Numbered from the stretch's first letter, positions 1 to 8,117 are shown. The stretch: 46,928 bases of DNA from Bordetella parapertussis (GCA_945878355.1 CAMCTC010000032.1:1-46928), one strand, 5' to 3'. Numbers and translations are program-made. The notes: generated from the letters alone by a model not told the origin.

Positions 1-62
1 TCGGGCGTCGCCTTGAGGAATTCCTCCAACTGCTCGATCGTGCGCAGCCTTGTCTCGTCCAT
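1..62 (-). CDS. 5' end of an integrase-core (DDE transposase-like) gene, cut by window edge
   Basis: The minus strand opens a reading frame at 62 that runs off the window after about 20 codons. The visible protein begins MDETRLRTIEQLEEFL. From memory, this opening resembles that of integrase-catalytic-core proteins common in betaproteobacteria, which start with an acidic MDE and a TIEQLE-like helix. An AAGGATGG stretch lies 6-9 bases before this ATG and supports the start. Another in-frame ATG four codons upstream (at 74) has poorer spacing. No catalytic residue is visible, so the family is tentative and the gene could be something else. If correct, this marks an insertion sequence or phage-like element just left of the window. 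Confidence 0.4.
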   Translation of the reverse strand, partial: MDETRLRTIEQLEEFLKATP

Positions 63-368
63 GTTGATCACCATCCTTGTGATGATCAACCCATCCCTCG
101 CTACATCCTCACCGGCCCGCCCTCAGGCTCATTTCTCGTTGGAAACGCGGGCCCCGTTCAGGCTCACACCACGTTGGACAAGGCTATGCCGCAAGCCAAA
201 CCAGGCCTGCGGCTACAATCCAACTTGCAAGGCCGCTACCAGTCACGGTCTCGCAGTCGACTCTCGACCTCTGCACAGCATCATCAGCCTCCCCGACTGG
301 GGCCCTTGGCAACAAGCGGCTGCAGGCCGATCGCATAGAGCCCCTCACGGGGGCCAAAGCAAAACCCC
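63..368. other. Gene-free stretch upstream of rhlE
   Basis: These 306 bases separate the divergent integrase-like start from rhlE. A long frame exists on the plus strand, but it has no recognisable family and overlaps the opposite gene start. A TACAAT hexamer at 214-219 could be a -10 box for rhlE, but I see no good -35 at the right distance. No repeat or terminator is obvious. Confidence 0.4.
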
Positions 369-1856
369 ATGAAATTCACCGACCTCGGCCTGGCCGAGCC
401 GCTCCTGCGCGCCATTGGCGACCAGGGCTACGACACCCCCACACCGATCCAGGTTCAAGCCATCCCCGCCGTGCTCAAAGGCGGCGACCTGATGGGCGGC
501 GCCCAGACTGGCACCGGCAAGACGGCAGGCTTCACGCTGCCGATGCTGCAACTGCTGTCCTCAGAGCCGACCAAGAAGGACGCCAAAGGCCGCGTCTGCA
601 TCCGCGCGCTGATCCTGACCCCCACCCGCGAACTCGCAGCCCAGGTCGAGGAAAGCGTTCGCACCTACGGCAAGTACCTCAAGCTCACCAGCATGGTGAT
701 GTTTGGCGGCGTCGGCATGCAGCCGCAGATCAACGCGCTGCGCCGCGGTGTCGACATCCTGGTGGCCACCCCCGGCCGCCTGCTCGACCACCATCAGCAA
801 GGCACGCTAGACCTGTCGCATGTCCAGATCTTCGTGCTCGACGAAGCCGACCGCATGCTCGACATGGGCTTCGTGCACGACATCAAGAAAGTGCTGAGCT
901 ACCTGCCGGCCAAGAAGCAGAGCCTGCTGTTCTCGGCGACCTTCAGCGACGACATCAAGACCTTGGCCGACAAGCTGCTGAACAACCCGGTGCTGATCGA
1001 AGTGGCGCGCCGCAACCAGACCGCCGAGACCATCGCTCAAAAGGTTCATCCGGTCGGCCGCGAGAAGAAGAAGGCGCTGCTGTCGCACCTGATCAAGACC
1101 GGCAACTGGCACCAGGTGCTGGTGTTCACGCGCATGAAGCACGGTGCGAATCGACTGGCCGAATTCCTCAATGACGAGGGCATCAGCGCGATGGCGATCC
1201 ACGGCAACAAGAGCCAGGGCGCGCGTACCAAGGCGCTGGCCGAGTTCAAGACCGGCGACCTGCAAGTGCTGGTGGCCACCGACATCGCCGCGCGCGGCAT
1301 CGACATCGACATGCTGCCGCATGTCGTGAACTTCGAACTGCCCAACGTGGCCGAGGACTATGTGCACCGGATCGGCCGTACCGGCCGTGCTGGCGCGCTG
1401 GGCGAGGCGATCTCGCTGGTCTGTGTCGACGAAGACATCTTCTTGCGCGACATTGAAAAGCTGATCAAGCGCAGCATCCCGAGCGAGATCGTTCCAGGCT
1501 TCGAGCCGCCCTCGACCGAGAAGGCCGAGCCCATCGTGCTGGGCCGCATGACGATAGGCGTCGGCGGCACGCGACGCAACGCCGGCGGTGGCGGTGGTGG
1601 CGACCGCGGTGGCCGCTCAGGCGGCGGCGGCGGTGGCGGTGGCCAGGGACGTCGAGACAGCGGACATGGCGGCGGCGGTGACCGCGGTGGCCGTCCGGCC
1701 GGTGGTGGCGGTGGTGGCGGAGGGCGCCCGGCGCACGCCGGAGGCCGACCCGCTGCCAGTCCATCGCGCGGCGGCACCGGTGTGGGTGGTGCGCGCACCG
1801 CTGCGGGTCCTGCCAGAAGCACAGGCGGCGGTCGGCCGAGTGGACCGAAGCGCTAG
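369..1856 (+). CDS. rhlE: DEAD-box ATP-dependent RNA helicase RhlE
   Basis: ATP-dependent RNA helicase acting on structured RNA, typically ribosome assembly and RNA turnover in the cytoplasm. The 495-residue product carries the ordered family motifs: Q motif around residues 20-28 (GYDTPTPIQ), Walker A AQTGTGKT at 45-52, PTRELA at 85-90, TPGR at 134-137, DEAD at 158-161, SAT at 189-191 and HRIGRTGR at 333-340. From about residue 405 the protein is a long Gly/Arg-rich tail (runs of GGGGGG with DRGGR blocks), the usual RNA-binding extension of RhlE and expanded here. The start at 369 gives the normal RhlE N-terminus MKFTDLGL, although no strong Shine-Dalgarno is visible. The stop codon lies inside the first unit of a tandem repeat. 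The gene is convergent with the MoeB-like gene. Confidence 0.96.
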   Translation: MKFTDLGLAEPLLRAIGDQGYDTPTPIQVQAIPAVLKGGDLMGGAQTGTGKTAGFTLPMLQLLSSEPTKKDAKGRVCIRALILTPTRELAAQVEESVRTYGKYLKLTSMVMFGGVGMQPQINALRRGVDILVATPGRLLDHHQQGTLDLSHVQIFVLDEADRMLDMGFVHDIKKVLSYLPAKKQSLLFSATFSDDIKTLADKLLNNPVLIEVARRNQTAETIAQKVHPVGREKKKALLSHLIKTGNWHQVLVFTRMKHGANRLAEFLNDEGISAMAIHGNKSQGARTKALAEFKTGDLQVLVATDIAARGIDIDMLPHVVNFELPNVAEDYVHRIGRTGRAGALGEAISLVCVDEDIFLRDIEKLIKRSIPSEIVPGFEPPSTEKAEPIVLGRMTIGVGGTRRNAGGGGGGDRGGRSGGGGGGGGQGRRDSGHGGGGDRGGRPAGGGGGGGGRPAHAGGRPAASPSRGGTGVGGARTAAGPARSTGGGRPSGPKR

Positions 1857-1912
1857 GACCGAAACGCTAGGGCCCAAGCGCTAGGACCCAAGCGCTAGGA
1901 CCCCAACGCTAG
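1843..1912. repeat. Five-copy 14-bp tandem repeat spanning the rhlE stop codon
   Basis: Five adjacent 14-bp units with consensus GACCGAAGCGCTAG occupy 1843-1856, 1857-1870, 1871-1884, 1885-1898 and 1899-1912, with one to three substitutions each. The TAG ending the first unit is the rhlE stop. Because 14 is not a multiple of three, the five TAG triplets fall in all three plus-strand frames. The last codons of rhlE (Gly-Pro-Lys-Arg-stop) are what has been duplicated. Confidence 0.93.
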
Positions 1913-1924
1913 AAGCGGCAGCCA

Positions 1925-1943
1925 GGCGCAGGCAGACTGCGCC
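1925..1943. terminator. Stem-loop between convergent rhlE and moeB-like genes
   Basis: GGCGCAG (1925-1931) and CTGCGCC (1937-1943) pair perfectly over 7 bp with a 5-nt loop, five bases from the stop of the minus-strand gene and just after the rhlE repeat. A second GGCGCAG at about 1961-1967 could pair instead. There is no T-run on either strand, so it is at best a weak or Rho-assisted bidirectional terminator. Confidence 0.4.
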
Positions 1944-1947
1944 TAGC

Positions 1948-2700
1948 TCAGGCGTGGCTGGCGCAGACTGGGCATAGCGGCTGCCTGGCCATCCGGATTT
2001 CGGTCCACTCCATGGCCCGAGCGTCGAGCATTTGCAGCCGGCCAGCCAGAGACGGCCCTATGCCCGTCAGCAATTTGAGCGCCTCGGCCGCCTGCATCGT
2101 GCCGATGATCCCGACCAGCGGCGCGAAAACGCCCATCGTCGCGCAGCGAACCTCTTCGAAGGTGGCTTCGGGTGGGAAGATGCAGGCGTAACAAGGCGCG
2201 CCAGGCTGGCGGATGTCGTAGACCGAGATCTGGCCATCAAAACCGATCGCTGCGCCCGAAACCAGGGGCTTGGCGTGCCGAACACAGGCCGCGTTGACGG
2301 CATGGCGGGTGCTGAAGTTGTCGCTGCAATCGACCACCACGTCAGCCTGCTGCACCGCCGCATCCAGCCACTGGGCGTCGGCTCGACGCACGACCGGCAA
2401 CACCTCGACATCGGGGTTGATGGCCTGGATGCTCAATCTTGCCGACTCGGCCTTGGGGCTGCCCAACCGCGACAACTGGTGGATGATCTGGCGCTGCAGG
2501 TTGGTCAAGTCGACCATGTCGTCGTCGACCAGCGTGATGTGCCCGACCCCGGCGGTGCCCAGGTACAGCGCCACCGGCGAGCCCAGGCCGCCGGCACCGA
2601 TCACCAGCGCATGGCTTTGCAGCAATCGGGACTGGCCCTCGACGCCAATCTCGTCGAGCAGGATGTGGCGCGAGTAGCGCAGCAACTGGTCATCGTTCAT
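1948..2700 (-). CDS. moeB: MoeB/ThiF/HesA-family sulfur-carrier adenylyltransferase
   Basis: Activates the C-terminal Gly-Gly of a ubiquitin-like sulfur carrier (MoaD or ThiS) by adenylation, for molybdopterin or thiamine synthesis. The 250-residue product matches E. coli MoeB in length and layout: N-terminal helix MNDDQLLRYSRH, nucleotide-binding GAGGLGS at 35-41, DCSDN around residues 124-128 with the metal/ATP aspartate, two CxxC zinc pairs (C170/C173 and C243/C246), and a cysteine in RCATMG (C186) where sulfur-transferring homologues have their active cysteine. Start 2700 gives the family N-terminus; an in-frame ATG at 2712 preceded by GAGG is possible. MoeB would serve the molybdenum enzymes in this window (ior and xdh genes). 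ThiF cannot be excluded. Confidence 0.88.
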   Translation of the reverse strand: MNDDQLLRYSRHILLDEIGVEGQSRLLQSHALVIGAGGLGSPVALYLGTAGVGHITLVDDDMVDLTNLQRQIIHQLSRLGSPKAESARLSIQAINPDVEVLPVVRRADAQWLDAAVQQADVVVDCSDNFSTRHAVNAACVRHAKPLVSGAAIGFDGQISVYDIRQPGAPCYACIFPPEATFEEVRCATMGVFAPLVGIIGTMQAAEALKLLTGIGPSLAGRLQMLDARAMEWTEIRMARQPLCPVCASHA

Positions 2701-2828
2701 CGCTGCGAGCATAAACCTCGCCGAGATCATAGTGACAGGGACAGGCAAACGCTGAACCGACCCCATCCGGCATGCGGATTCGCACCGGGCGCTTCGAGAA
2801 ATTGAAGCAGCGACCCGGCCTGTTGCTG

Positions 2829-4058
2829 TTACGCCCTTCGCGCCGTCACCGGCAAAGCCTTCATACCGCGAAACACCAGCGAGTTGATCCACTCCGGTTC
2901 AGCCATGGGCTCAAGCTGAGAATAACGGCCAAGCAACGCAGGGAAAGCCACAGCGCCCTCGGTGCGCGCCAGCGGAAAGCCAAGGCAAATATGGCCCCCG
3001 AAACCAAAGGCCAGGTGTGGCACGCCATCGCGGCCGAGATCAAGCCGATCGGGATCGGCATAGGCCAGCGGATCACGGTTGGCGGCATTGAGCATCATGA
3101 ACACCCGCTGCCCAGGCTCGAGCGTCTTGCCGTGCAATTGCTGCGCATGCTTGATGATGCGCACCTGCGCGCCCGACGGACCGTCGTAGCGCAGCAGCTC
3201 TTCCACGGCCGCGGAGGCCAGTCCGGCGTCGGCGCGCAGGCGCTGCATCTGATCGGGAAAGCGCATCAGCGCCAGCATGCCGTTGGCAATGTGGTTGGTG
3301 GTCGTCTCGTGACCGGCAAACAGCATCAGGATGCATGTGGCGACCAGCTCGTCTTCAGTGAACGCATCGTCGCCATCGCGCAGTAGCGCCAGCTCGCTCA
3401 ATGCATCGTCGCGCGGCGTGCGGCGCCGATCGGCGATCAAGCCCTGGAAGAACAAGGCCATCTCGCGGGTGGCCGCTTCGGCGGTGTCGTACTTTTCTGC
3501 GCTGGTCCGCGAGCTGCCGATGAACAACGCAATTTCGTCCGACAGGCGTTTGACCTCAACCATGTCCTCGGCCGGCACGCCCAGCATCGCCATGATCACC
3601 AGGCAAGGCAAGGGGCTGGCATAGTCGGCCAGCAGATCGAACTCGTCGCGTTCGCCAATGTCATCGAGCAGGCGCTCCGCGATCTGCTCGACCTTGGGCC
3701 GCATCGCCTGCATCGCCCGGGTGGTGAACACCTTGCCCGTGAGCCGGCGCAGCCGGGTGTGCTCGGGCGGATCCTTGAAAACCATCCACAGCGACAGGTA
3801 GCGCGTGATCTCGGCGATGCGTGAAGCCTCGGCGCTTGGCAACGAGGCGAAAAATGGCCGCAGCCGGTCGGACGAAACGCCGTCCTTGTCCAGGCACATG
3901 GACTTGATATCGCTGTAACGGGTCAGCACCCAACTGCGCAGACGCGGGCTCCAGTGACAGGGGTCTTCGTCTCGCATGCGCGAGAGGACGGGATACGGGT
4001 TGGCCAGCGTGGCCGGGGCTTCGGGGTGCCAATCGATGGCCGGCGCGTCAGAGGTCAT
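2829..4058 (-). CDS. Cytochrome P450 (soluble bacterial class)
   Basis: Heme-thiolate monooxygenase that would hydroxylate a small hydrophobic substrate using electrons from a separate ferredoxin or ferredoxin reductase; none is encoded nearby. The 409-residue protein has no membrane anchor. Visible motifs are the I-helix AGHETT (248-253), the K-helix ExxR at E287/R290, and the heme loop FGFGGHICLG (351-360) with Cys358 as thiolate ligand. The distal Thr for proton delivery is present in HETT. Its ATG overlaps the preceding 62-codon ORF by 4 bp (ATGA), so it is the last gene of a tetR-ORF-P450 unit. With the thiolase and acyl-CoA dehydrogenases nearby, a terpenoid, steroid or alicyclic acid substrate is plausible but unproven. 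Confidence 0.93.
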   Translation of the reverse strand: MTSDAPAIDWHPEAPATLANPYPVLSRMRDEDPCHWSPRLRSWVLTRYSDIKSMCLDKDGVSSDRLRPFFASLPSAEASRIAEITRYLSLWMVFKDPPEHTRLRRLTGKVFTTRAMQAMRPKVEQIAERLLDDIGERDEFDLLADYASPLPCLVIMAMLGVPAEDMVEVKRLSDEIALFIGSSRTSAEKYDTAEAATREMALFFQGLIADRRRTPRDDALSELALLRDGDDAFTEDELVATCILMLFAGHETTTNHIANGMLALMRFPDQMQRLRADAGLASAAVEELLRYDGPSGAQVRIIKHAQQLHGKTLEPGQRVFMMLNAANRDPLAYADPDRLDLGRDGVPHLAFGFGGHICLGFPLARTEGAVAFPALLGRYSQLEPMAEPEWINSLVFRGMKALPVTARRA

Positions 4059-4243
4059 TGGCTCTTCTCCAGAATGTCTATTGGCCCGCTTTGCTCGTGG
4101 ACCAGGCCTTGGACCAGGCCACCAACGGCCAGCACTTCAGCCAGCACTTCAGCAAAGGCCCGGCGCACCAAACGGTGGCATGTCTTGTCGGCAGGCCTGC
4201 CCCATGCGATGCAGGCGAGGCCTACGATGAGGACGTCACTCAT
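4055..4243 (-). CDS. 62-residue ORF coupled between tetR and P450; thiolase-like N-terminus, possibly a remnant
   Basis: The ATG at 4243 overlaps the tetR stop by 8 bp and the stop at 4055 overlaps the P450 start by 4 bp, so the frame sits exactly in a translationally coupled gap. The product begins MSDVLIVGLACIAWGR, which recalls the opening of thiolase-like (SCP-x type) proteins, then reads HRLVRRAF and two in-frame 12-bp duplications giving AEVLAEVLA and GLVQGLVHE. A full thiolase is about 390 residues, so this is either a short independent protein or the residue of a deleted thiolase whose ends were kept for coupling. I cannot assign a function. No signal peptide or transmembrane run is convincing. 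Confidence 0.5.
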   Translation of the reverse strand: MSDVLIVGLACIAWGRPADKTCHRLVRRAFAEVLAEVLAVGGLVQGLVHEQSGPIDILEKSQ

Positions 4244-4832
4244 GCGGTTTGAGCATCGCGATGAAGTGGCGCGCCAAGGTGCGAGGCGATGCAGCGCCAT
4301 CGGCGCGGTACCAGTTCGGGGCCCAGTTCAAGGCGCCCAGCAGCATCAGGCGCAAGGCTTTGCGGTCGGTGCCAGCAGGCAGTGGCAAGGCTTTGATCAG
4401 GGCCAACCACTGCGCCTCGTAACGGTTGCGATCGTCGATCAAACGCTGGGCGACGGCGGGCACATCGGTCGGCCGAACACGCACCACCACGCGCGCATAG
4501 TCATCGTCACGCAAGATGGCCTCCAAGTGGGCCACGCAGGCCGCCTCCAGCCGTGACCAGGGCTCGGCAATGCCTGCGATGGCGGCCTCAACAGCTGCGC
4601 AGATCTGGTCGACACCGCGCACGTACACAGCGGCCAGCAGGTCGTCCTTGGTGCTGAAGTGGCAGTACAAGGAGCCGGGCAGGATGCCGACGGCGCTGGC
4701 AATGTCGCGAACCGTGGTGCCCTGGTAGCCCTGGGTGCAGAACAAGTGCGCAGCAGTGTCCAGAATTTGCGGCAACCGACTGTCGGCATGTGCCGCGCGC
4801 CGATGCGAACCGGTCAGCACCGAAGCCATCAT
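4236..4832 (-). CDS. TetR-family transcriptional regulator
   Basis: DNA-binding repressor of the TetR family, 198 residues. The N-terminal three-helix HTH domain spans about residues 18-65 (ILDTAAHLFCTQGYQGTTV, then IASAVGILPGSLYCHF), typical of regulators that respond to acyl-CoA or other hydrophobic ligands through a variable C-terminal domain. The start at 4832 is chosen because the two adjacent ATGs follow GGAG at a good distance; an open frame continues further upstream but lacks homology. It is the first gene of a coupled unit with the 62-codon ORF and the P450, and is divergent from the thiolase. The likely targets are its own promoter and the thiolase promoter at about 5140-5167. Confidence 0.9.
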   Translation of the reverse strand: MMASVLTGSHRRAAHADSRLPQILDTAAHLFCTQGYQGTTVRDIASAVGILPGSLYCHFSTKDDLLAAVYVRGVDQICAAVEAAIAGIAEPWSRLEAACVAHLEAILRDDDYARVVVRVRPTDVPAVAQRLIDDRNRYEAQWLALIKALPLPAGTDRKALRLMLLGALNWAPNWYRADGAASPRTLARHFIAMLKPHE

Positions 4833-5075
4833 CGCGGGACTCCGCGGGCCTTGCGCTGTTTCAGACACAGCTTGGCGACGGCGCTGGCGACAGATTCGGT
4901 CCAAGGTTCGGAGAGCTTGCTCTTGTGGATTTTGGAGGCAGGCATCACTGCACGCGACGCCAAACGCGCCCGCCAGACAAGGCAAATGCCACACTGCACG
5001 GGTGATCCGGCACGCGGCGGGAGGCATCGACGAAAGCTTGGCACAGGGTTTTCACTGGACATCAGTGGTCTGCAA

Positions 5076-5117
5076 GGGCTAGACGGGCTAGACGGGCTAG
5101 ACGGGCTAGACGGGCTT
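5076..5117. repeat. 9-bp tandem repeat GGGCTAGAC, four copies plus a partial
   Basis: Four perfect units of GGGCTAGAC lie at 5076-5084, 5085-5093, 5094-5102 and 5103-5111, followed by GGGCTT. The array ends 23 bp before the proposed thiolase -35 box. It contains CTAG in every unit, like the 14-bp array behind rhlE. The perfect identity suggests recent slippage. Confidence 0.93.
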
Positions 5118-5139
5118 AGGACTTTAACAATCATCTGTT

Positions 5140-5167
5140 TTGTAAACAAGCAGTGTTTGGCTATAGT
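5140..5167 (+). promoter_or_regulatory. Thiolase promoter with candidate TetR operator
   Basis: TTGTAA (5140-5145) and TATAGT (5162-5167) form a sigma70-like pair with a 16-bp spacer, about 55 bp before the thiolase ATG. Between the two boxes lies a perfect inverted repeat AAACA-AGCAG-TGTTT (5144-5158), placed so that a bound dimer would block RNA polymerase. The divergent TetR regulator is the natural candidate. Binding is inferred. Confidence 0.6.
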
Positions 5168-5222
5168 GAGCCCCGATCGATTCCCACACACCACCTCTGC
5201 CGTTGCCCCGGCATTCGAAGCC

Positions 5223-6422
5223 ATGACTCTGCCCGACACCATCCTGTGCGCCGGTGCGCGCACCCCTTTCGGCGACTTCGGCAAGAGTCTGCGCGAGGTG
5301 CCACTGTCTACCCTGGGCGTGCACGTGGTGCAGGCCAGCCTGGCGCGCGCCGGGCTTGATGCCAAGCAGGTTGACCACTTGGTGTTCGGCGTCACCGCGC
5401 CGGTTGACCATGACGGGCTCTTCATCAGCCGCAAGGTCGCGATCAATGCGGGCCTGCCCGAAGACAGTGCCTCGCTGGGCGTGGTGCGGGCCTGCGGCAC
5501 CGGCTCGCAGGCCATCATCAGCGCGGCTCAGCAGATCCACTCCGGCCACAGCGAGATCGCAGTGGCTGCCGGTGGTGAGAACTACTCGCGAGTGCCCTAT
5601 CTCGCGCACCAGGTGCGCTGGGGTGCGCAGCGCGGGCCTTTCGAGTTCGTCGACGGACTCGACTACATCTACCGCTGCCCTTTCACCAAGGAGTTGATGG
5701 GCGACACCGCAGAGAACCTGGCGTCACGCTTCGGCTACACCCGCGAGGCAATGGACGACTGGGCGCTGACGAGCCAGCAGCGTGCGGGCGCGGCAGTGAC
5801 CTCAGGCTTTCTGGCGCGGCAAATCGCACCGATTGACCTGCCCGACGGCAAACAGGGCTTGCGATCATTTGCACAAGACGAGTTTCCGCGGCCCAGCATC
5901 ACGCGCGAGAAGCTCGCGAGCCTGAAGCCCGCGTTTCGCAAGGACGGCAAAGGCCAGGTGACAGCGGGCAACTCCAGCGGCGTGACCGATGGCGCCGCCG
6001 CGCTGGTGGTGGCCAGCGCCCAAGCAGCGGCACGGGCAGGCCTGCGGGCCGAAGCACGGCTGGTCGATTGGGCCGTGGTGGGCGTTGCACCTGAGATCAT
6101 GGGCGCAGGCCCGGTGCCAGCGATCACCAAGCTGCTGCAGCGCACCGGCTTGAGCGTGGCAGACATTGACTACTGGGAAATCAATGAAGCCTTTGCCGTG
6201 GTGAACCTGCACGCCGAAGCACAACTGGGCATTGCGCGCGAGCGCACCAACCTCTACGGCGGCGGTATCAGCATCGGCCACCCGCCGGGCGCCACCGGCA
6301 TCCGCATGACCATCACGGCCATGCACCACCTGGCCGACACGCGGGGCCGCTATGCCGTGATCAGCATGTGCCTGGGCTCGGGCATGGGCATGGCCACACT
6401 GATCGAGAACCTTCTGCGCTGA
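5223..6422 (+). CDS. Thiolase family (acetyl-CoA C-acyltransferase)
   Basis: Condenses or thiolytically cleaves acyl-CoA (3-oxoacyl-CoA plus CoA giving acetyl-CoA and a shortened acyl-CoA). The 399-residue product has the nucleophilic cysteine in RACGTGSQ (Cys91), the NEAFA motif, the GHPPGATG histidine segment and the C-terminal CLGSGMGMA with the second catalytic cysteine, so both catalytic cysteines and the histidine are present. Start 5223 gives MTLPDTILCAGARTPFG, a normal thiolase opening. It is transcribed alone from a promoter facing tetR. A role in beta-oxidation of a specific acid is more likely than in PHB synthesis, because no phaC or phaB is adjacent and a P450 unit is divergent. 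Confidence 0.93.
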   Translation: MTLPDTILCAGARTPFGDFGKSLREVPLSTLGVHVVQASLARAGLDAKQVDHLVFGVTAPVDHDGLFISRKVAINAGLPEDSASLGVVRACGTGSQAIISAAQQIHSGHSEIAVAAGGENYSRVPYLAHQVRWGAQRGPFEFVDGLDYIYRCPFTKELMGDTAENLASRFGYTREAMDDWALTSQQRAGAAVTSGFLARQIAPIDLPDGKQGLRSFAQDEFPRPSITREKLASLKPAFRKDGKGQVTAGNSSGVTDGAAALVVASAQAAARAGLRAEARLVDWAVVGVAPEIMGAGPVPAITKLLQRTGLSVADIDYWEINEAFAVVNLHAEAQLGIARERTNLYGGGISIGHPPGATGIRMTITAMHHLADTRGRYAVISMCLGSGMGMATLIENLLR

Positions 6423-6500
6423 GCCGACGGCATCGGCCATGGCGGCGTCAGGCAACTGGCGCAGACCCACGCGCCGCTGATGCCAGCGTCAAGCCACATC

Positions 6501-6525
6501 AAAAAAGCCCACCGGGTGGCGGGCT
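6501..6525 (-). terminator. Rho-independent terminator of ctpA
   Basis: On the minus strand AGCCCGCC and GGTGGGCT (6518-6525 and 6506-6513) form an 8-bp stem with one G-T pair and a 4-nt loop, followed by a run of six T (complement of 6501-6506). It lies 25 bp past the ctpA stop. Confidence 0.85.
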
Positions 6526-6550
6526 TGGGTTTGAACCAGGCTCGACCCGG

Positions 6551-7990
6551 TCAAGGCTTGTTGGCGTCGACCGCGGCCTTGCGCTCGCTCATCGTCTTGC
6601 TCACGGCCACCGGCTTGCCCTTGAGCTGGTTGAGCGCTTGCTGCAACGGGAAATCCTGGGCCCCGCCAAACTCGGGCAGTGGCTTGGGAGGCTCCTTGGT
6701 CTTGGCCGAGAGCTCCTCGAGTTTCTTGCGCGCTTCTTCGCGGGCCTTCTCGCGGACTTCGTCTTTCTTCTCTTCGCCGTTGTTCAGGTGCTTTTCCAGG
6801 TCGGCCTCGCGCATGCGCAGCGCGGCAAACACATTGCCCTCGGCGGTTTCGTCGAGCCAGACATCGGGCACGATGCCTTTGGCCTGAATCGAGCGGCCAC
6901 CTGGGGTGAAATAACGCGCGGTGGTGATCTTCAGCCCGGTATCGGCAGGCAGCGGACGAACCGTCTGGACCGAGCCTTTGCCGAAGGTCTGCGCGCCCAT
7001 GATGGTCGCGCGCTTGTGATCTTGCAGCGCGCCGGCGACGATCTCGCTGGCCGAGGCCGAACCCTCGTTGACCAGCACCACCAGCGGCACGGTCTTGATC
7101 GCTGCCGGCAGCTTGCGCAGCGGGTCTCCATTGCCACGGCGGGCGTAATACTCGGGCGAGGCCTTGAAGGTCGCACGCGACTCCGGGAGCTGACCATTGG
7201 TCGTGACCACCGTCACCTCGGGCGGCAGGAAGGCGGCTGACAGCGCCACTGCGCCTTCGAGCAAGCCCCCCGGGTCGTTGCGCAAATCGAGCACCAAGCC
7301 CTTCAAGTGCGGGTCGGCCTTGTAAAGCTCTTCAACCTTGCGCGCAAAGTCCTCGATCGTGCGGTCCTGGAACTGGCTGACACGAACCCAGGCATAACCT
7401 GGCTCGATCTGCTTGGCACGCACGCTCTGAACCCGGATCTCCTCGCGGATGATGGTCACGGGGAAGCTGCGGCTCTCGTCCTTGCGGAAGATCATCAGCT
7501 GCACCTTGGTGTTGGGCTCGCCGCGCATGCGCTTGACCGCTTGCTCCATCCCCATGCCCTTGACCGGTGTGTCGTCGATCTTGGTGATCAGGTCACCGGG
7601 CTTGAGTCCGGCGCGAAACGCCGGTGAGCCCTCAATCGGCGAGACCACCTTGACCAGCCCGTCCTCCATGCCGATCTCGATGCCGACACCGACAAACTTG
7701 CCGGTCGTGCCTTCGCGGAATTCCTTGAAGCTCTTCTTGTCGAAATACACCGAATGAGGGTCGAGGCCGGCAACCATGCCGCCGATCGCGTCCGAAATCA
7801 GTTTTTTCTCGTCGACCGGCTCGACATAGTCGCTCTTGACCATGCCGAAAACCGCCGCGAGCTGCTGCAACTCTTCGATCGGCAGCGGCGCGAGAGAGCC
7901 GCGCGCATAGGCCTGCAGCTGCATCGTGGTCAGTGCCCCCGCCACGGCACCCAGGGCCAGCAGCCCCACCACCTTGAATTTGCCCGTCAT
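6551..7990 (-). CDS. ctpA: S41-family C-terminal processing protease (CtpA/Prc type)
   Basis: Periplasmic serine protease that trims C-terminal tails of exported proteins. The 479-residue product starts with a hydrophobic signal segment (FKVVGLLALGAVAGALTTM, about residues 5-23), has a PDZ domain around 97-185 with the GVGIEI opening, and a protease domain with LDLRNDPGG (234-242), the serine in GSASASE (310-316) and the catalytic lysine in FGKGSVQ (Lys338). A charged Glu/Lys-rich region and a Pro-rich tail follow after about residue 390. Start 7990 is chosen because it places the signal segment at the N-terminus; upstream frame extension has no homology. It ends at a clear terminator. Confidence 0.95.
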   Translation of the reverse strand: MTGKFKVVGLLALGAVAGALTTMQLQAYARGSLAPLPIEELQQLAAVFGMVKSDYVEPVDEKKLISDAIGGMVAGLDPHSVYFDKKSFKEFREGTTGKFVGVGIEIGMEDGLVKVVSPIEGSPAFRAGLKPGDLITKIDDTPVKGMGMEQAVKRMRGEPNTKVQLMIFRKDESRSFPVTIIREEIRVQSVRAKQIEPGYAWVRVSQFQDRTIEDFARKVEELYKADPHLKGLVLDLRNDPGGLLEGAVALSAAFLPPEVTVVTTNGQLPESRATFKASPEYYARRGNGDPLRKLPAAIKTVPLVVLVNEGSASASEIVAGALQDHKRATIMGAQTFGKGSVQTVRPLPADTGLKITTARYFTPGGRSIQAKGIVPDVWLDETAEGNVFAALRMREADLEKHLNNGEEKKDEVREKAREEARKKLEELSAKTKEPPKPLPEFGGAQDFPLQQALNQLKGKPVAVSKTMSERKAAVDANKP

Positions 7991-8080
7991 CTTGCCCTGC
8001 CTTGGGCCTGGTGGCCCGCAAACAAATCGATCGAATCTCAAGTATATGTCCGCGCTATTGAATCCGTTGCTGGGATAACG

Positions 8081-8104
8081 CTCCAATCGACCCTCAAATT
8101 GGAG
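8081..8104. other. 7-bp inverted repeat downstream of the HAD gene
   Basis: CTCCAAT (8081-8087) and ATTGGAG (8098-8104) are perfect inverted arms with a 10-nt spacer, between the HAD stop and ctpA start on the minus strand. There is no T-run. It could be a weak terminator for the HAD gene or a regulator site for ctpA. Confidence 0.35.
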
Positions 8105-8117
8105 GGCTGCCAGCGTT

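Larger units (their letters stand above)
4833..5222. other. tetR/thiolase divergent control region
   Basis: This 390-bp stretch between divergent genes holds a 9-bp tandem repeat (5076-5117) and a promoter with an embedded inverted repeat (5140-5167). The thiolase frame stays open through it, including Leu-Asp-Gly repeats from the tandem array, but the upstream part has no homology and is treated as non-coding. No other gene is visible. Confidence 0.6.

Noticed and set aside
13..372. 119-codon plus-strand reading frame before rhlE
   Set aside because: It overlaps the opposite integrase-like start and the rhlE start, has no domain or plausible composition, and is explained by high GC content.
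1358..1822. Proline-rich minus-strand frame opposite the rhlE tail
   Set aside because: It is the antisense of the glycine-rich tail and has no independent support.
4659..5222. In-frame N-terminal extension of the thiolase by about 188 codons
   Set aside because: It crosses the opposite tetR gene, includes Leu-Asp-Gly repeats from the 9-bp array, and lacks homology; the promoter lies inside it.
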